64,000 nt of DNA. Origin: Rhodospirillales bacterium (GTDB lineage Bacteria > Pseudomonadota > Alphaproteobacteria > Rhodospirillales > Defluviicoccaceae). A program made the translations under genes and the position numbers. The notes under the pieces were generated by a model. It saw only the letters and a program-made list of their open reading frames with translations. It was not told the DNA's origin and ran no database searches. Positions 17,762 through 27,203 of this stretch are shown piece by piece (within the stretch, counting starts at the first letter, position 1; each line of letters starts with the position of its first letter). The DNA lies in contig JADJRE010000003.1 in NCBI GenBank assembly GCA_016712375.1, forward strand, positions 1 to 64,000. The letters are read 5' to 3'.

Positions 17762-18153
17762 GACGCACCGTACGGCAAGAACAGATAGCGAACAAACACG
17801 TTCACCACGCCGTCCGGATCGGCGCCTCCGTCCTGCGGGCAGGGAGGGAAGCGGCGCCTCCCTAGTCCCCTCTTGCTTGTGCGCTACGGCAGTGCCTCGC
17901 CGCCGAGTGTAGCCTCGACGTCAACATCGACGACTCTGCTCGCAAACAGCGCCGATTTTTGCGTTTCTGCTCACGCTCGCTGCCAATAGCGCTGCGCGGA
18001 TGCTCACACTGGTTGCCAACCTGCTCGCCAACATCGCGTCTCGCTCGCATCGCAGTTGATTTGCTCGCCTTGGCCGCCGGTCGACCGCGACAAAAGGCGG
18101 GATTTGGATTATCCGGTCCGGAGGGACAGAGGTTCAATGCAGCCAGGCCATCC
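17762..18153. other. divergent intergenic region
   Basis: This 392-base region separates the minus-strand backbone from the defence genes and marks a visible drop in GC towards 18.1 kb. It contains a short direct repeat (GTTGCCAAC / CTCGCCAAC, near 18010-18035) but no gene I can support. The open frame of the next gene extends back to 17959 without a ribosome site. It must contain the promoter for the plus-strand defence pair. Confidence 0.45.
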
Positions 18154-20175
18154 ATGACCGAATATGCGGTCGAAGTTCAGCCCGATTTTCTGGAGCGCCA
18201 AGCCAAGGCGCAGCCGATTGCGGCCGTCGCCGAGTTGATTTGGAACGGCCTGGACGCCGACGCGACTGCGATTACCGTAGACCTGGAAGACGACCAGCTC
18301 GGTGGCCTTTGCCGGATCATCGTCACGGACAACGGCCACGGCATCCCGTTCCTTGATGCGCCGACCCTCTTCCGCAATCTTGGCGGCTCATGGAAGAAAC
18401 ACGGGGCGCTGACGAAGCTGCGTCAGCGGCAACTTCACGGGCAGGAAGGGCGGGGCAGGTTTAAAGCCTTCGCACTCGGCAGCGGGGCGGACTGGAAGAC
18501 CACCTACGAACGCGACGGCAAGCGGTTTCGCTACGACATCGTCATCCTTGAGCACGATATCCGGCGCGTCAGTATCGGCGACGAGGCGCCGGTCACAGGG
18601 CAAGCACCGACCGGCGTCACCGTGGTCATCAGCAACCTTAAGCGCAATTTTGTCTCGCTGAAGCCGGAAAGTTCCGCCCACGAATTTTCTGAAATCTTCG
18701 CGATCTATCTCAAGAACTACCGGGATGTTGCGATCATTATTGGAGGCGAACGTATCGATCCCGCCACCGCCATCGCCAAAACCTGGGATCTGGAGCTTTC
18801 ACCCATCGACGATGAGGACGGCCGCCGCCATCCCGTCTCGCTTGAGGTGATCGAGTGGCGCCGGCAGACGAAGCGCGCGCTGTATCTCTGCAACGAACAG
18901 GGTTTCCCTCTGTCGCAGGTCGAAGGGCGCTTTCATGTCGGCGACTTCCATTTTTCCGGCTATCTCAAGTCGCCGTTCATCAGCGCGCTGCATCAGGACA
19001 ATCGCCTCGATCTGGCCGACATGGTTCCGGCTTTGGTGAAGGCCGTCGAGGAGGCGCGCCAACAGCTTAAGGAGATATTCCGCGAGCGCGCGTCCGAGCG
19101 TGCAAAAATCGTCGTCGAGGACTGGAAAGCCCAGAACGTCTATCCCTACCAGGGCGAAGCCGACACCCAGATCGAGCGCGCCGAGCGGCAGATATTCGAT
19201 ATCGTTGCGGTGACCGTTCAGGAAGCTGCGCCCGACTTCAGCGAGATACCACGTCCGCAGATGGCGCTGCATCTCAGGATGCTGCGCCACGCGATTGAGC
19301 GCAGTCCGACTGATCTACAGCGGATTCTTGACGAAGTGCTGCGCCTGCCGAAGCGCAAGCAAAAGGAACTCGCGGTTCTTCTTGACGAGACCGACCTGTC
19401 CGCCATCATCAGCGCGGCGACCATGATCGCCGACCGGCTGAAATTTCTGCATGGCTTGCGGATCATTCTCTTCGAGCACGAGGCCAAGGGACGCCTGAAA
19501 GAGCGCAGCCAGCTCCACAAAATCCTTGAGGCCAACACATGGATTTTCGGCGAGGAGTTCAATCTCTGGGCCAGTGACCGCGAGCTAACAACGGCGCTCA
19601 AGGTCCATAAGGAAAAGCTTGATCCGGAACTCGTCATCGACGAACCGGTCAAGCTGCTGATGCGGAAGCGCGGCATTGTTGATCTGATGTTGTCACGCTC
19701 GCAAAAGCGGCACCGGGCCGACGAATACGAACACCTAGTCGTCGAGCTGAAGGCACCGAAGGTAACGCTGACCTCGAAGGAGCTGACGCAAATCAAGGAC
19801 TACGCGCTCTCTGTTGCGCGCGATCCGCGATATCATCGGGTCCAGGGGGTTCGCTGGAACTTTTGGTTAGTATCGGATCAATATGACGACTTTGTTCAAT
19901 CGGACATCGCCGGCGGCCCTGATCCAGATCGTCGTTTGATCCACCGTAGTGCGAATGTCTCAATTGGTGTGAAGACCTGGGGCGAGATTCTGGACGAGAA
20001 CAATGCCCGCCTACAGTTTGTGAAGCAGGCTCTCGAACATAATGCCGAAGACGGGCAGGCGTTGGCCTTCCTCGAAGAACGTCACCGGGAATTCCTCGAA
20101 GGCGTCATCATCCAGGAAGATGCCGATGCAGGGGCTGACGACGAACCGGAAGCCACACCGGCGGATGCCGCTTAG
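18154..20175 (+). CDS. GHKL ATPase fused to a Shedu-like nuclease
   Basis: The 673-residue protein starts with a GHKL (MORC/Hsp90/MutL-type) ATPase domain. The N-box is AELIWNGLDADA with Glu27, Asn31 and Asp34; G1 is DNGHG (59-63); G2 is GQEGRGRFK (96-104). A helical linker with basic patches follows. Residues from about 445 resemble the Shedu (DUF4263) nuclease region: LHKILEANTWIFGEEF, then a PD-(D/E)XK core with Asp510 in GIVDLML and Glu531-x-Lys533 in VVELKAPK. Shedu is a known anti-phage nuclease whose N-terminal sensor domain varies. Here ATP-driven clamp closure could gate DNA cutting; that is inference. The start at 18154 is the first ATG fitting the domain; its ribosome site is poor. 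Codon use is less GC-rich than in its neighbours, suggesting transfer. Confidence 0.8.
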   Translation: MTEYAVEVQPDFLERQAKAQPIAAVAELIWNGLDADATAITVDLEDDQLGGLCRIIVTDNGHGIPFLDAPTLFRNLGGSWKKHGALTKLRQRQLHGQEGRGRFKAFALGSGADWKTTYERDGKRFRYDIVILEHDIRRVSIGDEAPVTGQAPTGVTVVISNLKRNFVSLKPESSAHEFSEIFAIYLKNYRDVAIIIGGERIDPATAIAKTWDLELSPIDDEDGRRHPVSLEVIEWRRQTKRALYLCNEQGFPLSQVEGRFHVGDFHFSGYLKSPFISALHQDNRLDLADMVPALVKAVEEARQQLKEIFRERASERAKIVVEDWKAQNVYPYQGEADTQIERAERQIFDIVAVTVQEAAPDFSEIPRPQMALHLRMLRHAIERSPTDLQRILDEVLRLPKRKQKELAVLLDETDLSAIISAATMIADRLKFLHGLRIILFEHEAKGRLKERSQLHKILEANTWIFGEEFNLWASDRELTTALKVHKEKLDPELVIDEPVKLLMRKRGIVDLMLSRSQKRHRADEYEHLVVELKAPKVTLTSKELTQIKDYALSVARDPRYHRVQGVRWNFWLVSDQYDDFVQSDIAGGPDPDRRLIHRSANVSIGVKTWGEILDENNARLQFVKQALEHNAEDGQALAFLEERHREFLEGVIIQEDADAGADDEPEATPADAA

Positions 20176-20323
20176 CGGCTCCGGTCGACGGATTCGCGCC
20201 GGCTGGTGACGCGCCGGCGAGCCGAACATGGCGCTTTCAGCTCGGCCCCGTGCGCCCGTAGGCAGTCTGTGGCGGCATCGCGATCCATCGCATAAGACAG
20301 GTAGCCGGTGCAGGGGTTAGGGA

Positions 20324-23300
20324 ATGTCGGATTCGATACGCGATGCTTTGAAGGTCTATGCCAAGGACGTTCGGGAGACGCTGCGGCACATGCCGCCGAA
20401 CCCCGAGCTTGCGCTTGCCCCTGTTTTTAACGCGCTGCTCAAGGCGACGCTGCCGCATATCGGCGCGGCCGGCGCCGGGCTGACCGTCATCGCGGAATAC
20501 ACGACCCCTAAAATTGGGCGCCCCGATCTGGCGCTCAAGCGCAGCGGAACACCGGTCGCTGCCTTCATCGAGCTGAAAGCGCCGGATAAGCGGATCGACC
20601 CAACCAAATACAAGGGACATGACAAGGCGCAGTGGGAACGCTTCTGTAGCCTGCCGACATGGGCGCTTTCCAATTTCCGGGAGATCGTCCTTTACCGGCG
20701 CGACCACATCGAGATTGACGCCCTGCCGATCGTGCCGAAGGCCGCGCTCGACATAGCCACGTCCGACACCAAAGCAGCTAAGCTCATCGACGGCCATTCG
20801 ACAGATTCTTTTCGCGCCGTTTTCGGCAGCCTTGCACAAGCCGCGCCACCCCAGGCAACGAACGCCGAGGAGGTGGCAGTCAATCTGGCATTTGCCGCGC
20901 GCCTCGTGCGCGACATCATCAAAGCACGGTTGGGGGAATTGTCCGGCACAGCTGCTGCCGGCGCCCCACTGATCCAGGTTCGCGAAGAATTCCGCGAGGT
21001 GCTTTACGCGCATCCCAAGGCCGCCGGCTATCCGGATCGCGACTTCAATGAGCTGTTCGCAGGCGCGTTCGCTCAGACGCTTGCGTTCGGTTTGCTGCTC
21101 ATCCGTGAGGCGACAGGGAAGACTGTTGACGAAAAGGCCTACGGATCGATGCCGGCCGTTCACCCGCTGCTGCGCAGCACGCTGCGGGTTCTCATGCAGG
21201 AAGAAATCGTATCCGACATGGGCGCCGGCCTCGACGTGATGCTGGGAACGGTGAACTCGACCGATCCGGCGTTGCTGGCGAAGCCGAAAGTCGGACACGA
21301 TCCAATCCTCTATTTTTATGAGGACTTCTTGGGCGTCTTCGATCCCGAGGCGAAGAAACGCTTCGGGGTTTTCTATACCCCGGTCGAAGTCGTCCGCTTT
21401 CAGGTCGGTGCCGTCGAACGCGTGCTGCGCGAGCAAATGACCACCGAAGGCTTGCTGGACAAGCAAGTGACAGTCCTCGATCCGGCGACCGGAACCGGCA
21501 CCTACCTCGTCGCCTGCGTTGCCGCTGCCGCTGTCACCGCAGGGGGATCGGGGCCGGGAATGATCGCGCCGGCGCTGCTCGACCTGGCCGAACGCGTCTA
21601 CGGCTTCGAACTGCTGATCGGTCCCTACGCCGTTGCCCATTATCGGCTGCACCACGAAATGGCCGCCGTCGGCGTGCCGCTCGATCACCGTCTCAATCTC
21701 TATCTCGCGGACACGCTTGCCGAACCTGGAGCCGCCGCTCCTCTTGGCAAGCTGGGCTTCATCGCGCAGCCAATGGCCGACGAGCGTGGTGCCGCCGATC
21801 AGTTAAAGCAGTCGATCCCGATCCTGGCGATCATCGGCAACCCGCCCTACCGCCGGCTGCTGGTGGGCGAAACCGAGGAGCTAATCGGCGATTGGATGGC
21901 CGCGAAATGGGAAATCTTCAAGAAGCCAGTTCAGGACGCCGGCTGGGGCGGCGAACTCAATACATTTCCCGACCTCTACATCGCCTTTTGGCGATGGGCG
22001 CTGTGGAAACTGTTTGAGAGTCCCGGCGCGACCGGACGCGGCATCGTTTGTCTTATTACCAACCGGACCTTCCTCGCGGGACATCCCTATGCCGGCTTGC
22101 GGCAAGCGATGCGCGAACGCTTCGACAAGATCGAGGTGTTCGATCTTCGCGGCGACCTTCGACGCGGCGCCCGTGCCGGCGTCGAAGGCGACCAAGGCGT
22201 CTTCGATATCCAGGCCGGAACCGCCATTACCCTAGCTTGGGCCACTGGCAAGAAAGAGGTGACGGCCCCCGCCGAGGTGGTGATGCACGACGCCTGGACC
22301 GCCGGCGCCTTTTCCCGCCAGCAAAAACTCGCCTGGCTCCAAAGCGGCGTGACCGAAGGACGGCTTACGGGCGGGGTTCCCATAGCACGCGGGCTGCTCG
22401 ACGACATGCGGCCGGCCGCGTTCTCCGGCCGCGATTGGATGAGCCTCCCGGATTGCTTCGTGTTCTACTCATCGGGCGTCCAGACGAAACGGGACAAATT
22501 TGTTTACGGGTTTTCGCGGGACGAGATGATGCAAAGGATTAACTTGTTCCGGGAAGCAGACGAGGAAGCCGCGAAGACAATGTTTCATGAGAGCCGTGAT
22601 CGAAAGATACAGCCGGCCCGCGCAATTGCGTTCGACCCAAAATACTTCCGCGAGGTGGCTTATAGACCATTCGATAACAGAACGCTTTATAATCATCGGT
22701 TCTATGGGGATTTTTTGCGAACCGAACTTCAAGAAGTTTGGGGATTGGGCAATGTATGTTTCTACGCCATGCCCAACGGCACAGGTGCCGGACCGGCCGT
22801 CTGGTGCCACGCACTGTTGCCCGACTATCATTCGTTCCGTGGTTCCTACGGCGGCTACGGATTTCCGCTCTACGACCGTCGGCCGCTTGGTCCGCCGCAC
22901 AATCTCAGGCGTTCCCTGATCAGCGGCCTCAGCAAAGCCTACGGCGTTACCGTGTCGCCCGAGTCCATTTTTGACGCGATGCTTTGCCTGCTATCGGCGC
23001 GCACCTACAGCGCCCTGTTCGCCGAAGATCTTGAGGGCGCGTTTCCGCATGTGCCGTTCCCGCGCATTGCATCGACCTTCGATGAAGCGGCGACAGTTGG
23101 CGCCACAATACGCGAGCTAGAGACGTTCGCTCGCGCCCCCGCCTCTGCGTTTAAGGTTGCCAAGATGCAGACCACAGCGAAGCGGCCGATCCACGCCAGC
23201 GGATGGAGCGAAAAAGGGTTCACGCTCTGCGCCGATGGATCGGGCCTGATTACCGGCATCACCAACGAAGTCTGGAATTTTTCGATCAGCGGCTACGAAG

Positions 23301-23482
23301 TGCTGCCCCGGTGGCTGCGGCACCGCGAGGGTGAGAGCATAGATTTTCAAACGGGGAACGCCGTGCTCGATCTCTGTGCCCGCATTGCGGAATTGCTGGA
23401 CCTTATCGGAAAGGCCGATGCCATTCTCACGGCGGCGATTGCCGAGCCCTTGACGAAGACCGCGTTAAACGGCGCCGGCTGA
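20324..23482 (+). CDS. single-chain restriction-modification enzyme (type ISP/IIG-like)
   Basis: The 1052-residue protein combines cutting and methylation in one chain. The N-terminal nuclease has a PD-(D/E)XK core: Asp68 in GRPDLAL and Glu83-x-Lys85 in IELKAPD. After a helical region comes a gamma-class N6-adenine methyltransferase: SAM motif DPATGTGTYL at about 386 and catalytic NPPY at 506. The C-terminal 400 residues (YRPFDNRTLYNHRF) resemble the target-recognition region of type ISP enzymes. No helicase motifs are seen, unlike true type ISP enzymes such as LlaBIII, so it is closer to type IIG in function. It lies 148 bases after the GHKL-Shedu gene on the same strand. The methylation specificity cannot be read from sequence. 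Confidence 0.85.
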   Translation: MSDSIRDALKVYAKDVRETLRHMPPNPELALAPVFNALLKATLPHIGAAGAGLTVIAEYTTPKIGRPDLALKRSGTPVAAFIELKAPDKRIDPTKYKGHDKAQWERFCSLPTWALSNFREIVLYRRDHIEIDALPIVPKAALDIATSDTKAAKLIDGHSTDSFRAVFGSLAQAAPPQATNAEEVAVNLAFAARLVRDIIKARLGELSGTAAAGAPLIQVREEFREVLYAHPKAAGYPDRDFNELFAGAFAQTLAFGLLLIREATGKTVDEKAYGSMPAVHPLLRSTLRVLMQEEIVSDMGAGLDVMLGTVNSTDPALLAKPKVGHDPILYFYEDFLGVFDPEAKKRFGVFYTPVEVVRFQVGAVERVLREQMTTEGLLDKQVTVLDPATGTGTYLVACVAAAAVTAGGSGPGMIAPALLDLAERVYGFELLIGPYAVAHYRLHHEMAAVGVPLDHRLNLYLADTLAEPGAAAPLGKLGFIAQPMADERGAADQLKQSIPILAIIGNPPYRRLLVGETEELIGDWMAAKWEIFKKPVQDAGWGGELNTFPDLYIAFWRWALWKLFESPGATGRGIVCLITNRTFLAGHPYAGLRQAMRERFDKIEVFDLRGDLRRGARAGVEGDQGVFDIQAGTAITLAWATGKKEVTAPAEVVMHDAWTAGAFSRQQKLAWLQSGVTEGRLTGGVPIARGLLDDMRPAAFSGRDWMSLPDCFVFYSSGVQTKRDKFVYGFSRDEMMQRINLFREADEEAAKTMFHESRDRKIQPARAIAFDPKYFREVAYRPFDNRTLYNHRFYGDFLRTELQEVWGLGNVCFYAMPNGTGAGPAVWCHALLPDYHSFRGSYGGYGFPLYDRRPLGPPHNLRRSLISGLSKAYGVTVSPESIFDAMLCLLSARTYSALFAEDLEGAFPHVPFPRIASTFDEAATVGATIRELETFARAPASAFKVAKMQTTAKRPIHASGWSEKGFTLCADGSGLITGITNEVWNFSISGYEVLPRWLRHREGESIDFQTGNAVLDLCARIAELLDLIGKADAILTAAIAEPLTKTALNGAG

Positions 23483-23643
23483 TCTGATTGGGTCGCGCTC
23501 CCCTAACTGTTCGCGTAGCGCCGCCAACGCAAGGCGCTGTGCGCGGGTGGTCATGAGAATGTTCCTGTTCAGGCATAGGTGAGTGGACTTAAGCCGGATC
23601 CGCCGCGTGTCGGCCGATGCCGGCACGTCTTGGCGATCCAGAG

Positions 23644-23922
23644 TCAGCTGTTCAGGTGCGACAGGTAGTATCCTGCCAACAATCCTTTTGCGGCGCCTTT
23701 CGTCTGGTCTCGAATGTTGTCGAGACGGGCACGAAGGATTTGGCGGTCCTCGTCGGTCGCTCGTTGCCATTTGCCGGTGTAGTCGTGGCGCTCGCGTGTC
23801 GACAAAGGTTGATAGCCGACGGCTTCGGCAATGAGTTGGTCGATCGCGGTCGCAGACTCGCCACGATCAGCGAGCGTTCGTGCCCAACTGAGCGTGTAGG
23901 CCCGGTGTCGGTTCTCGGTCAT
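23644..23922 (-). CDS. small hypothetical backbone protein
   Basis: The 92-residue product starts MTENRHRAYTLSWARTLADRG and is basic, helical and soluble. AGGAGAACGACG gives a good ribosome site, placed across the stop of the upstream gene only 14 bases away, so the pair is an operon. There is no recognised family. The open frame runs further upstream but the ribosome site decides this start. Confidence 0.65.
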   Translation of the reverse strand: MTENRHRAYTLSWARTLADRGESATAIDQLIAEAVGYQPLSTRERHDYTGKWQRATDEDRQILRARLDNIRDQTKGAAKGLLAGYYLSHLNS

Positions 23923-23936
23923 CGTCGTTCTCCTGG

Positions 23937-24440
23937 TTAAAGAAGCTCGATCAGTTCCTCTTCCGGCTTGTCCCGATCGGCGACCGGGCCGCACGGATAG
24001 GCCGAGGGCGGTAGTCCCGGCAGCGTCCGATCGAGGTGACCGAGGGCGAGGCCCCAGCGATGCGCGGCGGCGAGGTCGGTGCCGAACACGCGCTTGGCGA
24101 CCAGATCGGCGAGCTCGTCGAGTTCGGCTCGCCAGGGATCGCCGGCGAGTTCCAGGCCGGCACACACCGGCATGGTGACGTCGGCGCCGCCGTGAAAGCG
24201 GGCCATGCGCCAGACGTAATAGGCGCGGGGATCCTCGGGTCGCTTGCTGCGCAATCCCTTGCGGCCTTTGATCGCCGCGATGATCGCCTCGGCGTCCGGC
24301 CTGGCGAAGCTGCCTTGGCCGGTGCAGGCGTAGCAGCGTTGGCTGCGGGCGGGATAAGCGGTGCCGTCGACGGCAACGAAGGCATTATGGCTGAGCGTGC
24401 GCGCGCCGGCGCAGCGCCCGCAGGGTCTCTGGTCGTTCAT
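23937..24440 (-). CDS. hypothetical protein with two CxxC zinc-finger-like pairs
   Basis: The 167-residue product has CGRC near the start and CYACTGQG about 28 residues later, a four-cysteine cluster resembling a DnaJ- or RING-like zinc knuckle. A helical domain follows, containing AYYVWRMARFHGG and WRAELDELADLVAKRVFG. It probably binds zinc and may contact DNA or protein. CGGAG lies upstream of the ATG. It is first in a two-gene unit and has the recurrent leader hairpin 74 bases upstream. Family not identified. Confidence 0.65.
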   Translation of the reverse strand: MNDQRPCGRCAGARTLSHNAFVAVDGTAYPARSQRCYACTGQGSFARPDAEAIIAAIKGRKGLRSKRPEDPRAYYVWRMARFHGGADVTMPVCAGLELAGDPWRAELDELADLVAKRVFGTDLAAAHRWGLALGHLDRTLPGLPPSAYPCGPVADRDKPEEELIELL

Positions 24441-24513
24441 GAATGTAAACTCCGTGCCGCCCGGCCGGGATGGCCCGCGGCGGCTTCCGGCGAGGCGCGG
24501 CGGTGGCGGAGAT

Positions 24514-24541
24514 GCACCTCTGGCCGCGGCCGCGGCCGCGG
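24514..24541 (-). promoter_or_regulatory. hairpin-plus-box leader, copy 2
   Basis: On the minus strand CCGCGGCCGCGGCCGCGG (alternative hairpins possible) is followed directly by CCAGAGGTGCATCTC. The box is identical to copies 1 and 3 over GGCCAGAGGTGC. It lies 74 bases upstream of the start at 24440. Confidence 0.58.
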
Positions 24542-24607
24542 AGGGGCGAGAGCCCCTTGCATCCCCGTCCGCAGTTGCGCCAGGAAGCGCTGTCCGCGGG
24601 CCCGGCT

Positions 24608-25973
24608 TCAGGCGGCTGCGGCGTCGTCGGCGGGTTCGGCTGTGGCGGCTGTGAACGCCATGCCCGCCGGCAGCCAGCTGCGGGCGGCGTCCTTGGCGGC
24701 CTGCGAGACGACGACGTCGGCGCCGTTGAACAGCCGGTCCATGATCGCCACCAGCGCGTCCTTGCGCAGCGGTGCATGCAGGCGGCTGTTACCGCCGAGT
24801 TCGTCGAGCACGGCCAGCATGTGCGCCCTGGTCGTCCGGCCCCAGTAGTTGGCGGCGTCGGGCGTCCAGTACTTGCGGACGTCGGCGCCGGCCACGCCGC
24901 CGGCGAGCTCGAATTCGCGGGTGCGCGGATGATCGCTGGTCTGCGGGCGCAGCAGCTGGGCTACGCTCCACGCCATCAGTCGATCCTTGTCGGCCCGCGG
25001 CAAGGCGCGGAAGCGGACGAAGGCGTCGTCATCGGCGGCGTCCTCCAGCCAGCTCCAGGCCAGCGTCTGCTCGTGAGCCGCCAGCGACTGCTTGGCTGGC
25101 GTCGTGTCCTGCCGGCTGCTCTCCGGCCGGGTCGGCTGCGGCACCAGGTCGAGCGGCGACGGGCTGCAGACCAGGGCACCGCGCCGGCTGATGGCGGTGA
25201 CCAGACGAAAGACCAGCAGGTCGTAGGCGATCTCCGGCTGCTCGGCGATCGCCAGCTGCAGCACTTGCGTCCGCCACGCGGCGATGTCGTCCTGCAGCGT
25301 CTGCGGCATGCGCCAACCGGCTTCCGTCCCGGCCGGAGCGTCCGTCGGTTCGCGCTCGGCGTCGTCCGCCGGACCGAGGATCCGCTCCCCCGCTGCGGTC
25401 TCGTCGTCGGCATCGCCGCCGGAGATGGCCGGCTTTGTCGGCCGGTCTTCGCGCCGGATCGGCGATGGTGAACGCCGCGGCGACGGTCAGCGTGATCCGC
25501 CCGTCGCGCAGCGCCTCGCGGATCGGCTGGGCGAGCTGTCCCAGCTTCATCCGGCGCCTGACGTGCCGGACCTCGACGCCGAAGCGTCGGGCGATGTCCT
25601 CGGCGGCGACGCCGGCGGCGGCCAGTGCGGCGAACGCCTGAAATTCCTCGACCGGCGGGAGTGCCTCGCGCATCACGTTCTCGGTGATGCCGAGTTCCTG
25701 CGCGCCGGCCTCGTCGAGCTGCAGCACGCTGCAGGGCACGGCGAAGCCGGCGTCGATCCGGCCTTCGTCGGCGAGCTTGCGCAGCGCGCGGAAGCGGCGG
25801 CCGCCGATGATCACCTCGAAGCGGTTCTTGCCGGCTGTCCGGACGCCGAGGTTCTGCAGGACGCCGTGGGCGGCGATGCTCTCGGCGAGCTCGCCGATCG
25901 TCGTGGCGTCGACAGTTTTGCGGACGTTGCAGTCGGCCAGCACGAGCTTGTCGAGCGGAATGGATTTTGTCAT
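24608..25973 (-). pseudogene. parB: ParB/RepB-type partition protein, frameshifted
   Basis: The first frame (from ATG 25973, preceded by GGAGGAAGATCCG) gives a ParB N terminus: LVLADCNVRK, AESIAAHGVLQNL, GGRRFRALRKLA, ENVMREAL and a helix-turn-helix (GVAAEDIARRFGVEVRHVRRRMKLG). After about 25455 meaning shifts to the next frame: ISGGDADDETAAGE, then LQDDIAAWRTQVLQLAI and on to the stop at 24608. The total span is 3n+1, so one extra base near 25430-25455 explains the break. ParB binds parS centromere sites for plasmid segregation. As read, the protein would lose its C-terminal half; decay or a sequencing indel are both possible. Confidence 0.75.
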
Positions 25974-26308
25974 CGGATCTTCCTCCGCCCGGATGCGGCA
26001 CGGTCGGCCGAGCCGGGCGATCTGGTTGTCGATTTCGACGATGAGACGGGTCTGCGGTGCATCGGCGCGCTGCCCTCTCGGCGGACGTCGTGTCTCGCGG
26101 TCGTGGCTGTCGGCGAACTCGGCGCGGACCGCCCGCAGGCCGGCGATGTCGCAGCAGCCGTGGATGTGCTCCGGCAGCAGTGTGCGGACGTGCGTCTCGA
26201 TCGCAGCGAACCGCTGCGCGCTGCAGCGGTTCGCTGTAGCCCCTGCAGACGCTCGAGCCAGGCGCTCAGCCTGAACGCCGGGGACGTCGCCTGCCGACGC
26301 GTCGTCAC
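25970..26308 (-). pseudogene. hypothetical gene upstream of parB, probably frameshifted
   Basis: A frame from 26308 begins with plausible protein text (TTRRQATSPAFRLSAWLERLQGLQ) and ends with a stop that overlaps the parB start in ATGA fashion. The most protein-like middle section, however, lies in the parB frame: RFAAIETHVRTLLPEHIHGC and IVEIDNQIARLGRP. The switch occurs at the perfect palindrome at 26205-26235. I read this as a coupled upstream gene interrupted near that palindrome. Family unknown. Confidence 0.4.
26205..26235. repeat. perfect 13-bp inverted repeat near parB
   Basis: AGCGAACCGCTGC and its exact reverse complement GCAGCGGTTCGCT are separated by GCGCT. It lies 230 bases upstream of the parB start. 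It could be a partition-protein site, a hairpin, or the scar that broke the surrounding gene. Confidence 0.6.
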
Positions 26309-26315
26309 GCGATGC

Positions 26316-26634
26316 TCAGGCGGACGCGGTGTGCCTGACGGACGCCTTGACGGTGATGCCCGGCGCCTCGGGCATGAGGTGCAGCACGGCTACGACGTGC
26401 AGCGTCGCACCGAAACTTCGCATCGCCGTCGCTGCGGTGCGCGGCCGGACGCTGTCGATGCCGGTCACGAACGCCTCGGCTTCGGCCTCGCTCGGCCACA
26501 GGATCAGCTCGACCTCGGCCCCCGGGTTCTTCCAGTCGATCTCGACCCAGCCGGGCTCGTCGGGCTCGTGGACACTTACCTTCTCCTTCGCGGCTGAACA
26601 CCTTCAGCGTCGACAGGTACGAATTCTTCGCCAT
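26316..26634 (-). pseudogene. hypothetical backbone protein, frameshifted
   Basis: The ATG at 26634 (GAGG ribosome site) reads MAKNSYLSTLKVFSREGEGK. Coding quality then continues one base over as KEKVSVHEPDEPGW, VEIDWKNPGAEVELILWPS and AVLHLMPEAPGITVKAS, ending at TGA 26316-26318. The total span is 3n+1, so a one-base insertion near 26575-26585 explains it. The restored product would be about 105 residues, a compact mixed protein without known domain. It has the third leader hairpin 75 bases upstream. Confidence 0.55.
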
Positions 26635-26708
26635 ATCGGGCCTCTTCGAAGACGGCCGCCGGCGGGATTGCCCGCGGCCGCTTCCCCGCGGCGCGGGCCG
26701 GCCTGCCC

Positions 26709-26736
26709 GCACCTCTGGCCGCGGCGCCAGCCGCGG
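26709..26736 (-). promoter_or_regulatory. hairpin-plus-box leader, copy 3
   Basis: On the minus strand this repeats CCGCGGC-TGGC-GCCGCGG followed by CCAGAGGTGC, identical to copy 1 over the hairpin and box. It lies 75 bases upstream of the gene start at 26634. Outside the box, a GCCCGCGGC segment toward the gene is also shared with copies 1 and 2. Confidence 0.6.
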
Positions 26737-27203
26737 AGGGCTCTTGCCCTTGCGGGCAAAGGCGGGCTCGCGCCAGGAAGCCGCGAGCCGCGGCGCACGC
26801 CGGCGTCTGGCGAAGCCGGTGCTCAAACACCGACCTGTGCGAGCCTACCGCCGTGCTCCCGGCCTCGAGGCGCCTCCCTTGCGGTCGGCCCGGCTATCGC
26901 CGACGCTGCGCGGCCTCGACCCCGCTTGCGCGCGGCGGTGCTGCCGAACGCAGGTCGGCTCCGGGGGATGTTCGTCCTGCCAGTCTCACCAGGGGATGGC
27001 TGTCAAGCAGGGTCAGGTCGTCCGCGGAGTCCACATAGGGGACTGAGGCGCCGGTGCAGAATGATTGCATGCGGCGTGTTGCGCATCGCTTCTGACCTGC
27101 CTATGCAAGCTGATCGCCGCCCTTTGTAATCTTGGCGGGGTGCAACTAACCAGGCAGCGAGGGCCTTTAGTATGAAACCGGCCGAGAACGGCTCGCTATC
27201 AAT
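26737..27203. other. intergenic region between backbone and TrlF-like gene
   Basis: No gene supported. The half next to the leader is GC-rich; from about 27050 the sequence becomes AT-richer, matching the lower-GC TrlF-like gene that ends at 27204. This probably marks the edge of an inserted segment. Confidence 0.4.
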
